From Xenorhabdus vietnamensis (lineage in GTDB: Bacteria; Pseudomonadota; Gammaproteobacteria; Enterobacterales; Enterobacteriaceae), in contig NZ_MUBJ01000008.1 in NCBI RefSeq assembly GCF_002127535.1, positions 124,001 through 188,000 on the forward strand: a stretch of 64,000 nucleotides of DNA. The letters are read 5' to 3'. The notes under the pieces are model-generated. The model was not told where the DNA came from. It saw only the letters and a program-made list of their open reading frames with translations, and did no database searches. Both the position numbers and the translations under genes were made by a program. Shown here in pieces: positions 60,101-64,000 of this stretch. Within the stretch, counting starts at the first letter, position 1. Every line of letters begins with the position of its first letter.

Positions 60101-63100
60101 CAGTGTAATCATCACCATCTCCGACATGGGTCACGATGTTGGCTTGTCCTTGAACAACGGTCACTTCCTGACCATCGCCAACTTTGGTAACAATATTCGC
60201 ATCACCTTTGGCAAAATTATAGCGATCACCATCACCGTAATGCGTCATGATGTTAGCTTTGCCCCAAGCGGCGTTGATGCCCAGACCATCACCGACTTTG
60301 GTGATAATATTGGCTTCACCTTTAGCAAAACCAACGGTTGTGCCATCACCGATATGGGTCATGATGTTGCCGATTTTTGAAATCAACAGCCCTACCGTGG
60401 TTCCATCACCCGATTTAGTCAGAATATTGCCTTTGCCAGCCAGCAAGGCCGCCGTAGTGCCATCACCAACATGAGTTACTACATTGGCTTCAGAAGCTGC
60501 TACAACTCCCATGAAATCATTGCCGACTTTCGTCACGATATTGGCTTTGCCTAATGCCAGTACCCCCGTCAAGCCATCACCGACATGAGTCATGATATTG
60601 GCTTCGCCGAACATCGCAGCCAGCGTTGTACCATTACCTACTTTTGTCATGATGTTAGCCGTGCCAGCAAACAAACCAATGCTGGTTCCCTCGCCTGCAT
60701 GGGTATAAATATTGGCTTTACCCACCATTAGCGCCGCAGTCAGGCCATCGCCGACTTTAGTCAGAATATTTGCCCCACCGATCATGGCAGCGAAAGTAGA
60801 ACCATTACCGACCTGGGTAAAGATATTGCCTTCGCCGATCATGGCGGAAAGTGCCTCACCATTACCGGCTTTGGTGGCTATGTTGCCTTTCGCAATCATT
60901 AAAGCAACGCTCATGCCATCACCAATGTGCGTGTATACGTTGCCAAATGCCAGCATCAATGCCAGTGCATCGCCGTTGCCGACTTTGGTGAAGATATTTC
61001 CTGCCCCACCCATCAGTGCCCAGGCATTTCCATCACCAACATGGGTGAAAATATTGCCCGCACCAACCATTGCCGCAATGGTTGTACCCTCACCGACTTT
61101 GGTGAAGATGTTACCTGCTGCTGCCATTACACCCAGTGTTTGCCCATCACCTACATGGGTCAAAATGTTGCCGAGGCCCAACATAATGCCAGTGGTATCG
61201 CCATTGCCGACTTTAGTCAGGATATTCGCGCCACCCAACATAACACCGGTGGTTTTTCCATCACCTACATGAGTCAGGACGTTAGCTCCACCACCCATGA
61301 CAGACAGGAGATCACCCTTGCCCTTTTTCGTCAGGACATTCGTGCCGCCCAGTGCGATTGCTGATGTATTTGAAGAGCGGGTATTTGAAGAGTCGGCTTT
61401 GGAGGCGTCAGTATCATCGCTGATATGGCTAATGATATTGGCACCGCCAAACATCGCTGATTCGAGATCACCTTCACCAATTTTGGTCAGGACATTTGCA
61501 CCGCCCACAAGAATTGAGGAAACGTTGCCTTGCCCCATTTGGGTCAGAACATTAGCACCACCAACACCAGACCAGAATGCGTCACCGTTGCCAATCTGGG
61601 TATGGGTATTGAAACCACCGCCCATAGCGATACGGCTATCACCATTGCCTTTATGAATGGAAATATTACCAACCGCCAAAAGATGGGCAAGATAGCGTCC
61701 ATCACCAACGCGAACCAATACGTTTGCCGCTCCGCCGGCATTGACTTCCATATCACCACGCAGCCCCTGATGAAGCAGTACGTTGGCAATACCGGCACCA
61801 TTGAACTTAAGATTGCCCTCTTTCCCTTTTTTGATGATGACGTTCGCACCACCAGCACCATCGAATTCTGTGTGACCAAACTCAGAGCTATGTTCAATTA
61901 CATTAGCAATGCCGGCACCTTTAAAGATGACATTGCCGCGGGTGACATTGGATTCAATGACGTTACCCGCCCCCGCACCGTCAAAGTAGATATCACCAGA
62001 ACTTTCGCCACTGACAGTTGTTGTTTTGAACAGTTCCTGCTCGTTATATTCATGTAAGCCGGGAACACGTCCAGATGATATGTGTACTATATTGGCGTTG
62101 TAATGAAGATCACTCAGTGAATAACTGCCAGTTCCCATATAGCGATAATCATTGGAAGTCGAGATATCCTCATTCGCCAGATTTGCCGTATGGTTACCGT
62201 CTTTATACAAAGGGCGGGCGATATATTGCAGCACCCCTGTTTTTGGATCGTTCCGCAGCTCAACCACCACTACCTTAGTGTACTCGCCAAGTTGCTTACC
62301 ATAAACATAGGTGTTTGGCATCCGTTTGGATTTCACGGCCTTCACATCAACGGTGGTTCCATCACGGTAAATAGCATAGCCGCCCATTTTGGCATCAGAC
62401 AAAGTGATATCTGCCGCGTTAATCATGACACCATTGCCATAATCCACCCATTCGTTTTCTGTCAGTTTTTCCTGAATCGAATGAATGTTAACGGTCTGAT
62501 GATGCTCTACCGTCAGATTTGACAGAGTATAGGCACCATCAGTATTCGTTCCGTGAAAACCACCATTATCAGAAATATCTTGTTTATCAATGTCTTTTAA
62601 GTGATTCCCTTCCTTATACCAAGACGTTGAATAATATCTCAGTTTACCTGTGTTCGGATCATTGAGGAGCTTAACTTTGTTGACTTTGGTATGGCTTCCA
62701 TCAGCAAATGCGAACAGATAAGTGTTTGTCTCCCGTGTTGATTTAAGCCCCATGACCTGATGGGAATCGCCAATCCACGAACCGCCCATAGTTGCACGGG
62801 TTAAAACAATCTCTTCCGCCTTGGTGTAGACCATTCCTTCGTTATTGTGACCATTGTCTGTCCCCTTGCGGGTAATGTGGTTGTAACCACCCGCACCAGA
62901 GAACTGGATATTTCCGTGTGCCACATCAGAATGCAGTCGGTTATAACCACCGGCGCCTTCGAACTTAATATCGCCGTGGGTTTCAGAATAAACATCATCC
63001 GTCTGACGAATACGTTCAACAATGTTAGAAGCCCCTGCGCCCTGCAACGTGACATTACCAATTTTGCCCTGACGGACAATCTGGTTAGCGACTCCCGCCC

Positions 63101-63719
63101 CTTTAAAATCAATGTTGCCACTTTCAACCCGTGAGCTGATGATGTTTGCTGCACCAACACCACTAAAGGTTATGTTGCCCTGGGAGCTTTGATAGCGATC
63201 GAACCATGTACGGTCAATCTTGTTTCCACCACCTGCTCCTTTATAAGAGAAATTGCCCTGATTGGTTTCATGCCAGATTTCGTTATACGCCCCGGCACCA
63301 TCAAAGCTAATATCGCCCCGCAAGCCTTTGCGGGTGATACTGTTATACCCGGCAGCACCAGAATAAAAAATACCGCTTTTTTCACCGGTATGATTGATTT
63401 TCACCCCACCGGAGATCCCTTCAAATCTTATCGGCCCACTTTGTGTTTTATTGATTGAAGTGAAACCACTTCCCCCTTTTACCGTCAGATCGCCACCGGT
63501 ATCATTGACATTCAGATACCCGGCAGCACCGACAATAGTGTCATGGCCCCAAGTTGTATTGACGGTCGCACCAATAGAGCCGACAACGATATAGTCATTT
63601 CCGCCATAAGCATTTATGACCCCACCGACACCGATGGCATGTATTGTGTTTCCATCGTCATCATCTTCGTATTTACCGGTAAAGAAATATTCTGTACTCC
63701 GGTTGGATGATTTTCCCAT
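48171..63719 (-). CDS. rtxA: MARTX multifunctional autoprocessing repeats-in-toxin protein
   Basis: This is a secreted type I toxin of 5182 residues that forms a pore in host membranes, translocates its central effectors and releases them by an internal cysteine protease. The start at 63719 (MGKSSNRSTEYFFTGKY) follows AGGAC and matches Vibrio MARTX N-termini; an ATG 14 codons upstream overlaps the rtxC spacer. Order: A repeats interrupted by a duplicated module (1-680), B repeats (680-1360), carbohydrate-binding-like module (1471-1612), coiled coil (about 1620-1850), DUF1/RDTND (about 2010-2420), RID (2423-2942), ABH (about 2960-3260), papain-like domain (about 3265-3610), MCF (about 3710-4040), CPD (about 4064-4290), then C-terminal RTX repeats (about 4800-5100). 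All catalytic residues looked for are present and the frame is unbroken, so the gene looks functional. ACD, RRSP and ExoY-type effectors are absent. Secretion genes (rtxBDE) should lie beyond the right edge. Confidence 0.96.
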   Translation of the reverse strand: MGKSSNRSTEYFFTGKYEDDDDGNTIHAIGVGGVINAYGGNDYIVVGSIGATVNTTWGHDTIVGAAGYLNVNDTGGDLTVKGGSGFTSINKTQSGPIRFEGISGGVKINHTGEKSGIFYSGAAGYNSITRKGLRGDISFDGAGAYNEIWHETNQGNFSYKGAGGGNKIDRTWFDRYQSSQGNITFSGVGAANIISSRVESGNIDFKGAGVANQIVRQGKIGNVTLQGAGASNIVERIRQTDDVYSETHGDIKFEGAGGYNRLHSDVAHGNIQFSGAGGYNHITRKGTDNGHNNEGMVYTKAEEIVLTRATMGGSWIGDSHQVMGLKSTRETNTYLFAFADGSHTKVNKVKLLNDPNTGKLRYYSTSWYKEGNHLKDIDKQDISDNGGFHGTNTDGAYTLSNLTVEHHQTVNIHSIQEKLTENEWVDYGNGVMINAADITLSDAKMGGYAIYRDGTTVDVKAVKSKRMPNTYVYGKQLGEYTKVVVVELRNDPKTGVLQYIARPLYKDGNHTANLANEDISTSNDYRYMGTGSYSLSDLHYNANIVHISSGRVPGLHEYNEQELFKTTTVSGESSGDIYFDGAGAGNVIESNVTRGNVIFKGAGIANVIEHSSEFGHTEFDGAGGANVIIKKGKEGNLKFNGAGIANVLLHQGLRGDMEVNAGGAANVLVRVGDGRYLAHLLAVGNISIHKGNGDSRIAMGGGFNTHTQIGNGDAFWSGVGGANVLTQMGQGNVSSILVGGANVLTKIGEGDLESAMFGGANIISHISDDTDASKADSSNTRSSNTSAIALGGTNVLTKKGKGDLLSVMGGGANVLTHVGDGKTTGVMLGGANILTKVGNGDTTGIMLGLGNILTHVGDGQTLGVMAAAGNIFTKVGEGTTIAAMVGAGNIFTHVGDGNAWALMGGAGNIFTKVGNGDALALMLAFGNVYTHIGDGMSVALMIAKGNIATKAGNGEALSAMIGEGNIFTQVGNGSTFAAMIGGANILTKVGDGLTAALMVGKANIYTHAGEGTSIGLFAGTANIMTKVGNGTTLAAMFGEANIMTHVGDGLTGVLALGKANIVTKVGNDFMGVVAASEANVVTHVGDGTTAALLAGKGNILTKSGDGTTVGLLISKIGNIMTHIGDGTTVGFAKGEANIITKVGDGLGINAAWGKANIMTHYGDGDRYNFAKGDANIVTKVGDGQEVTVVQGQANIVTHVGDGDDYTGAWGKANVITKVGNGRNVVLAKGEANIVTQVGDGDSFNALWSQGNVVTKVGDGIQVTAAKGKENITTTVGNGLSVTAVHGDLNINTKVGDGVSVNVAWGKLNVNTRVGDGLNVSVMKGKGNANIRVGDGLNVNASYARDNVVIQVGNGDFYSLAVAESNTQSNKLNALFDNIKQTVLGSTGSQGINYLVNGDEANTSGTHKGRGAIDLPEVSSLNGFKLTEIDEITSDLKNTLKGSVTGVDTPDMGSIENTLGNEKHLNPNQSRNLIVNGDFEQGSEGWTYTNGIEASHSAKAYGLSAEGHGERVSELDVQGNTHIYQDIQNLTAGEEITVKFDFARRAGSSADNGLEVWWNDEVVYAAANGKSEWQNKTLTLTAKAGKNKLGFSGIGSNDGLGYVLDNVSAISPFDMSGTAITEHMQQDKAAHNALQDKENAEVNRQRLAQERDKQQAAISGTQKQLENTDLDALNANGQTQRDAINDEARAVTEELMAKTKGLQALDSHATYNGQSGKQWREQFAGDLLESVQTRLDSAKKTAQQQLEHSQQASSERLGEVRNAAAKSESGVLKGEQNHQQSQQHIEKARSDIEFREKEALARMKQAEQAEHDGKSAVQKAEQRGQNDVSVAEVKTAKVQSDAKGAKLDDNYKPNRINAAHHGQSNHVSGSTNAEVHSANVFGEPNSSRESESTVATDGEFNVELQYLDEDLNELTNAKEALDRLQINAGVRSQKINNQNRHLENTGTSLTPVHAEISDDNSVNNTDSNIVSAPAELVRNTPKISGLDLSGLKALGETEVQQESVNAAETESTATIRAQKVAEIYRWLDSDNNVATENHIPVPGFEQVDADIPDNLRQKMVTFVEGYLNGAENSVPKDQISSLAKLFVDATIDYDWDKRVEFVSRLESYGYSFKPVHGDKSIVSFWSGRNFEQYRDVLDAAQTDGKKVVYDIDVKGNSFAIALNKTLMRWGGIYLDSDVAEQKALQSAINASAYSNTGFWSSLYATGSRGDVYVIAEGGLRFGNYFWNVELPVLRQLQREGLVGEIRLLDKTAKEYQGVALKSIGRRLTEAGVSVKARFDSLSFAEQERLLALDPDKYRPDTLVDLNVKTSAIDSLLNQALPFYGLRTERNLLVRESDDRSFEVRPWPGNNSDVSKIIIVEDPDDLAQIKSVERFILANYENYDQLPESLYLSEDRIISLDHGRTRIIAKKVEGSWNYKPKTDLMSVSELQEAAYVKGKIRGDSYRNVLEALKSYENTLQNSEDYDLEAVEKLTHLRDQVNGYLLGHPNSERIPALKNLLSQINVRMEESLVLAEPTVNAGKNSFSELYNKLGNANLKDTKHLYIDGQGDFVTRGKSNIQIATKLESAEKAVEQVKAAVTKEYGQSVSDSVFSNLTALELSKDGKGIDVSGLRKVHQAIEQQLSPVSATLFVWKPSDHSRLGHAALQIGQGRVQISAENAGEFNEKNYVSWWPKGSKSSDLGHIFNIASEEYPDLRIRWSDLSQPAAQNETLEQDVASEEGDHFGLHDGTRKLEKFIEKIEIAKGVDAKFEDISEGFAMAALANPHLLESAGIPEAISRPFMKQWEDGSIDMLEVGKNFAEALRKAAKQTPELTEKRIAHVIRKFAKHELSNIQDFKASEGDQGRVFRINLAGLDAAAMQVEWQKINQNPDARYQLLTDNCSSIVARVLKAGGADKVIGHTWRPKFGVWTPTELFNFAQALQEAQVEANLHKPNRVVSEDLEALGHSDKKDKVLEKIAIDNDGTPPRDREPFNPVTRFLNDELYGSRENRRNIDDGTQIILDAAVADGAVDKVTLRGEAGRLTGYYHTGSYHNADQKDQAEQGQAQEPTKKVVLFIHGSGSSAEEQASTIQSHYQKQGVDMLAVNMRGYGSSDGHPSEKGLYQDARTMFNYLVNDRGIKPENIIIHGYSMGGAVAADLARYAERKGQAVSGLLLDRPMPSMTKAITAHEVPNPAGITGVLAKAVNGQFSVEKNLQGISKQTPIMLLTDNEGLGKEGEKLRAKLVVAGYQVSGEQTFYGHEASSRLMNQYADQIVSALSGPRSENGGVKAGLLEKMFYTLFDVKSGGKELDKYSFHFTQGESLLQNLEKLVPEIGNVLLTNGNHVESKEFLEGVCFALSARYLIEERVHGLGGGKEYLSWLTDAVKAYNDNSLNKKSDINSIESSLLNQYRRQHIGPAIQDLLSMQYSQTQNMSNSVGRDKANKAYGGKLKANGLTGDRIDRSLSNDIAGYESVMEQLRDVDKTTYMSFMSEDHAMAVVVHKGENQTVWSFYDPNFGIKSFDNYKDFEHFMDSFHKGMITGYQSKFGYKYEASMEANQSFYVNYNTFEDSAITHYDGVWQQARAGEQQYVLRALKEQGKTLKLGSNVTGRVVDYSDNAVTLEVTTKKGEKVLVEVESNNFKQAANLVQSNINKVVADSKNGKFTLRASAENNGAVSALDNLLSDNTIKKTDAGQTATDSFDVKSQPNEAEVLKGIESDLKRYGKMLEPQADSPGKKPKDIRTTEDFLTGYKQGYAEQVVDGFRPSMDIKQLVDLLAKGSWSAEQKGALAWEIESRALKITFQPKAEKFNRLFRDVASTGVSDTKASEQLAPQLLLLNLSNDGFGGRCDPLSKLVLVAKQLENDGQDGVARQLLEKMYSAAAVLNNPDLYSETEHANANKLLGSLAALHAKNPMADTFIKVWKEKLEDAKALTVDGVIQKVTAGNTEGKPVLLELDGPDHAMAAWAKGNGENRVYGFYDPNAGIVEFSSAEKFGAYVTRFFGESDLNMAQHYKLPKNAAGESVFGRVVVIDGDILATYRPRLADKITMRGMLDLPVFDDTPIKKPVEPVEIDVTDVVKKPLGEPSGDNLPESHIRVNNHDVDSWVSVDVKQQPENSDSRFNGQIIIQTENDPVAAKAAASLASKHPDSSVIVQLDAAGKHRVVYGDPAALFGDQSQSGKLRWQIVGHGREESAQNHTRMSGYSARELALRLKQFSTDFKQAGIPDHISLVGCSLISDDNRNGFAHSFISELDKQGIRASVSARSSEVAVDSVGRKYTKDAREQWVHKFTDNKIVLGWNDKGEVESHSERIRRGISEKDINLSLVGQKAVADNAETSHAPKPDHEKNNHAKHENKPVVPAESSNKQLSYSGNIQVQAGHGEFTVVNWGTTNVGIKIGTGGFKSLAFGDNNVMVHIGDGDSKHSVDIAGYQALEGAQLFVGNRNISFNAGRSNDLLVMLEKSIPTPPLVNPFGGAARISGVLQNIAGSFDSQDWLTKQDQQWTLESAKKYVSDLSGIDLTSSVDYNSLTNLDSQNERSSRGLKSDLESTLNKKYNQWLGRNGNTPEMGKTSRADKFRHANEKLAFNFAVGGQGADIQVTTGNWNFMFGDNIQSILDTNLGSLFSLMTQEYTDTGMAKTTFTFSPTDLPRQIKNKLLGKLAGVGEDTTLADIFGVDYTPQGGIVSRSGQSVDGVAILSEMLEIIGEFSGDQLKAFTDPKKLLDGLKASLNIGKDGVKSFAESHGLKAKAPDENQKEHVTITKEDEPAQEGKPATETADSQADRDFGLTSLNLPNLFATLFNRDKQAEMESLVTNLKENLTADLLNMKDKTFDFLRNSGHLQGDGDIHVSLGNYNFNWGGDGKDLGAYLGDNNNFWGGRGDDVFYSVGTSNIFSGGEGKDVGVMMGRENMMFGGAGNDVGVLAGRINYAYMGDGDDQVFAFGEGGVINGGKGRDYIVAAGNFNRIDAGEDQDYVVTIGNNNQVDLGKGNDFATVFGNYNQIDGSAGNNSIKLMGYHAVINGGTGDDHLIADVVSKFSQINGGDGDDLLILGGYQNRFKGGTGVNSFVVSGDAIDNVVEDIKQGDKIVFNDINWKNLWFQRSGYDLVLLTHRNIKDTSAQGQFEAMGSVTFNNYFNGNRADIITQRGAKDTQGEREYTALSANAVDSLVQAMSGFAPNMGDSGFIDSLDSQTKSAIVTAWSDTTKGKSKLV
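48420..49300 (-). repeat. MARTX C-terminal calcium-binding RTX repeats and secretion end
   Basis: Repeated GGxGxDxx-type motifs (FWGGRGDDVFYSV, FSGGEGKDVGVM, FGGAGNDVGVL, INGGKGRDYIVA, INGGDGDDLLIL) spread from about residue 4800 to 5000. A C-terminal region typical of type I secreted RTX proteins follows. Confidence 0.9.
50850..51530 (-). other. MARTX autoprocessing cysteine protease domain (CPD)
   Basis: H4163 in WQIVGHGREESAQNH and C4208 in HISLVGCSLISDDNRN form the clan CD dyad. The flanking DSRFNGQIIIQTENDPVA and YTKDAREQWVHKFTDNK blocks match Vibrio CPD. In the family, host inositol hexakisphosphate activates it to cut after leucines in the linkers between effectors. Confidence 0.93.
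51610..52590 (-). other. MARTX effector 5: MCF (makes caterpillars floppy-like) domain
   Basis: R3823-C3824-D3825 in GGRCDPLSKLVLVAKQL is the RCD tripeptide typical of MCF, with H3936 in GPDHAMAAWAKG and D3955 in YGFYDPNAGIVEF. The C-H spacing of 112 residues agrees with my recollection of V. vulnificus MCF. The family effector is activated by host ARF proteins, self-cleaves its N-terminus and disrupts Golgi/Rab function and mitochondria. Confidence 0.85.
52890..53930 (-). other. MARTX effector 4: papain-like cysteine protease/toxin domain (C58/dermonecrotoxin-like)
   Basis: Residues about 3265-3610 show C3332 in LEGVCFALSARYL, H3471 in SEDHAMAVVVHKGE and D3490 in WSFYDPNFGIKSF. This is the C-H-D pattern of YopT/AvrPphB- and PaTox-type papain folds. 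The domain is inserted between ABH and MCF and shares the HAMA and FYDPN motifs and the 19-residue H-D spacing with the MCF domain. It may correspond to or resemble the MARTX effector called DmX, but I cannot confirm this. Confidence 0.7.
53940..54840 (-). other. MARTX effector 3: alpha/beta-hydrolase domain (ABH)
   Basis: The oxyanion region is VVLFIHGSGSSAEEQ, the nucleophile S3127 in IHGYSMGGAVAADLARYA, the acid in LLTDNEG, and the base H3237 in FYGHEASSRLMNQYA. In V. cholerae this effector is a PI3P-specific phospholipase A1 that blocks autophagy and endosomal traffic. Confidence 0.92.
54890..56453 (-). other. MARTX effector 2: Rho-inactivation domain (RID) with its membrane-localisation bundle
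   Basis: The region begins with a four-helix membrane-localisation domain (MSVSELQEAAYVKGKIRGDS, about 2423-2520). The catalytic part has H2641 in SRLGHAALQIGQGR and C2879 in LLTDNCSSIVARVLKAGG; their spacing of 238 residues is like that in V. cholerae RID. In the family it is an N-epsilon fatty acyltransferase that modifies lysines of Rho GTPases at the plasma membrane. Confidence 0.9.
56455..57700 (-). other. MARTX effector 1: DUF1 / RDTND-like domain
   Basis: Residues about 2010-2420 contain KVAEIYRWLDSDN, KSIVSFWSGRNFEQYRDVLD, LMRWGGIYLDSD and ATGSRGDVYVIAEGGLRFG. I recognise these as the domain in first effector position of Vibrio vulnificus-type MARTX, called DUF1 and more recently RDTND, the RID-dependent NAD-consuming partner. 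It lies directly before RID, as in those toxins. The biochemical assignment is from memory of the family, not shown by the sequence. Confidence 0.7.
58880..59309 (-). other. Carbohydrate-binding-like beta-sandwich module in MARTX
   Basis: Residues 1471-1612 begin NLIVNGDFEQGSEGW and contain IYQDIQNLTAGEEITVKFDF, LEVWWNDEVVY, and end GYVLDNVSA. This is the pattern of DUF642/CBM-like galactose-binding sandwich domains. It sits between the pore repeats and a 200-residue Ala/Gln/Glu-rich coiled coil (about 58150-58870). A possible receptor or glycan binding role is inference. Confidence 0.65.
59640..61680 (-). repeat. MARTX B-repeat array, about 34 copies of 19 residues
   Basis: The unit is T(K/H)VGDGxxxxxMxGxANI(L/V). 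I count 34 full copies plus a partial last one. From copy 6 on, the second residue alternates between K and H (or Q/T), so the true period is 38 residues or about 114 bp. One copy (around 61370-61430) carries a 14-residue Ser/Asp-rich insertion (DASKADSSNTRSSN), and one has a single extra residue. The region corresponds to the pore-forming B repeats of Vibrio MARTX. Confidence 0.88.
61680..63719 (-). repeat. MARTX N-terminal glycine-rich A-repeat region
   Basis: Residues 1-680 contain the conserved N-terminus (YFFTGKY, IGVGGVINAYGGNDYIVVGS) and A repeats of the type GNIxFxGAGxxNxIxR, for example GDIKFEGAGGYNRLHSDVAH. They are interrupted at about 62030-62880 by two related modules of about 130 residues. 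The family region binds host membrane and is needed for effector translocation. Confidence 0.85.
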
Positions 63720-63745
63720 AAAATAGTCCTGATATTGGGCAGAAA

Positions 63746-64000
63746 TTAAACAATAAACCACTGTGCCCGACGGATACAGCGGTCATTTTGAACATCCAAG
63801 GTTCCCCTGACAGTGCAGGCTTTTTGTCCTTTCCATGCAGCGAAGACCCGACGACGGAGATCGCGGGCAATTTCACGGGCATGTCCGAAAGGCGCGATCA
63901 TTTCCGGAAAAAAGATATGCTGGCCGGAACGCCAGTCTTCCCGCGAAATTTCCCGCTCACCGGCAAGAATCGCTTTACGGCTGCTGTCAGACAAAAAAGC
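63746..64000 (-). CDS. rtxC: Toxin-activating lysine acyltransferase RtxC, C-terminal part
   Basis: The frame is open to the window edge, leaving about 84 C-terminal residues. FLSDSSRKAILAGEREI and FFPEMIAPFGHAREIARDL match the HlyC/RtxC family of acyl-ACP-dependent acyltransferases that fatty-acylate RTX toxins in the cytosol. It precedes rtxA by 26 bases on the same strand, the order found in Vibrio rtxHCA operons. The acceptor sites and the role of RtxC in MARTX activity are not settled in the family. The catalytic histidine region would lie outside the window. Confidence 0.88.
   Translation of the reverse strand, partial: AFLSDSSRKAILAGEREISREDWRSGQHIFFPEMIAPFGHAREIARDLRRRVFAAWKGQKACTVRGTLDVQNDRCIRRAQWFIV

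Noticed and set aside
59331-62057. Plus-strand open frames up to about 190 codons opposite the MARTX B repeats
   Set aside because: They are opposite-strand shadows of the repeated rtxA coding sequence; their products are repetitive with the same period and lack ribosome-binding sites.

Overview
The window comes from a gammaproteobacterial chromosome of the Morganellaceae type, most likely Xenorhabdus or Photorhabdus. The evidence is a backbone in the enterobacterial gltA-sdh-suc-cyd-tol-pal / kdp / pgm-seqA-ybfF order, proteins very close to E. coli ones, AT-rich intergenic DNA, decayed ERIC-like palindromes of the kind common in those genera, and a giant MARTX toxin gene. The species cannot be named from this sequence alone.

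Layout. 1-252: the end of a CPBP-family membrane protease. 487-3334: gpmA converges on aroG and pnuC. nadA, which precedes pnuC in E. coli, is absent. 3525-3826: two intact tRNA-Lys genes and one decayed copy. 3983-9467: the Tol-Pal envelope operon (ybgC-tolQRAB-pal-cpoB, all minus strand). 9582-12722: cytochrome bd oxidase (cydA-cydB-cydX-ybgE). 13380-23350: the TCA block sdhCDAB-sucABCD on the minus strand, with gltA divergent at 23982. Together these genes make citrate, convert 2-oxoglutarate to succinate, and feed electrons to the quinone pool that CydAB oxidises.

25266-28802 is an accessory insert: two unrelated tandem-repeat arrays, an MccF-like LD-carboxypeptidase, an AraC-type regulator and a divergent MFS exporter. 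28810-38372 returns to the backbone with ybgI, ybfA and the complete high-affinity potassium system kdpFABCDE, including a recognisable KdpE operator. A lipoprotein pullulanase (38419-41349) lies between kdpE and pgm, followed by pgm, seqA and ybfF.

From about 45 kb the gene order departs from E. coli. There is a SAM methyltransferase, a frameshifted gene remnant, an ERIC-like element, and a stand-alone carrier-protein/hydrolase fusion. A 15.5-kb rtxA gene then runs to the right edge, preceded on the minus strand by rtxC, which is cut by the window end. The MARTX protein (5182 aa from the chosen start) has A repeats interrupted by a duplicated module, about 34 B repeats of 19 residues, a carbohydrate-binding-like module, a coiled coil, and then the effector order DUF1/RDTND - RID - ABH - a papain-like C/H/D domain - MCF - CPD, ending in calcium-binding RTX repeats. 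The most interesting parts are the extra papain-like effector between ABH and MCF, the alternating two-repeat unit in the B region, and the unexplained carrier-hydrolase/methyltransferase neighbours.
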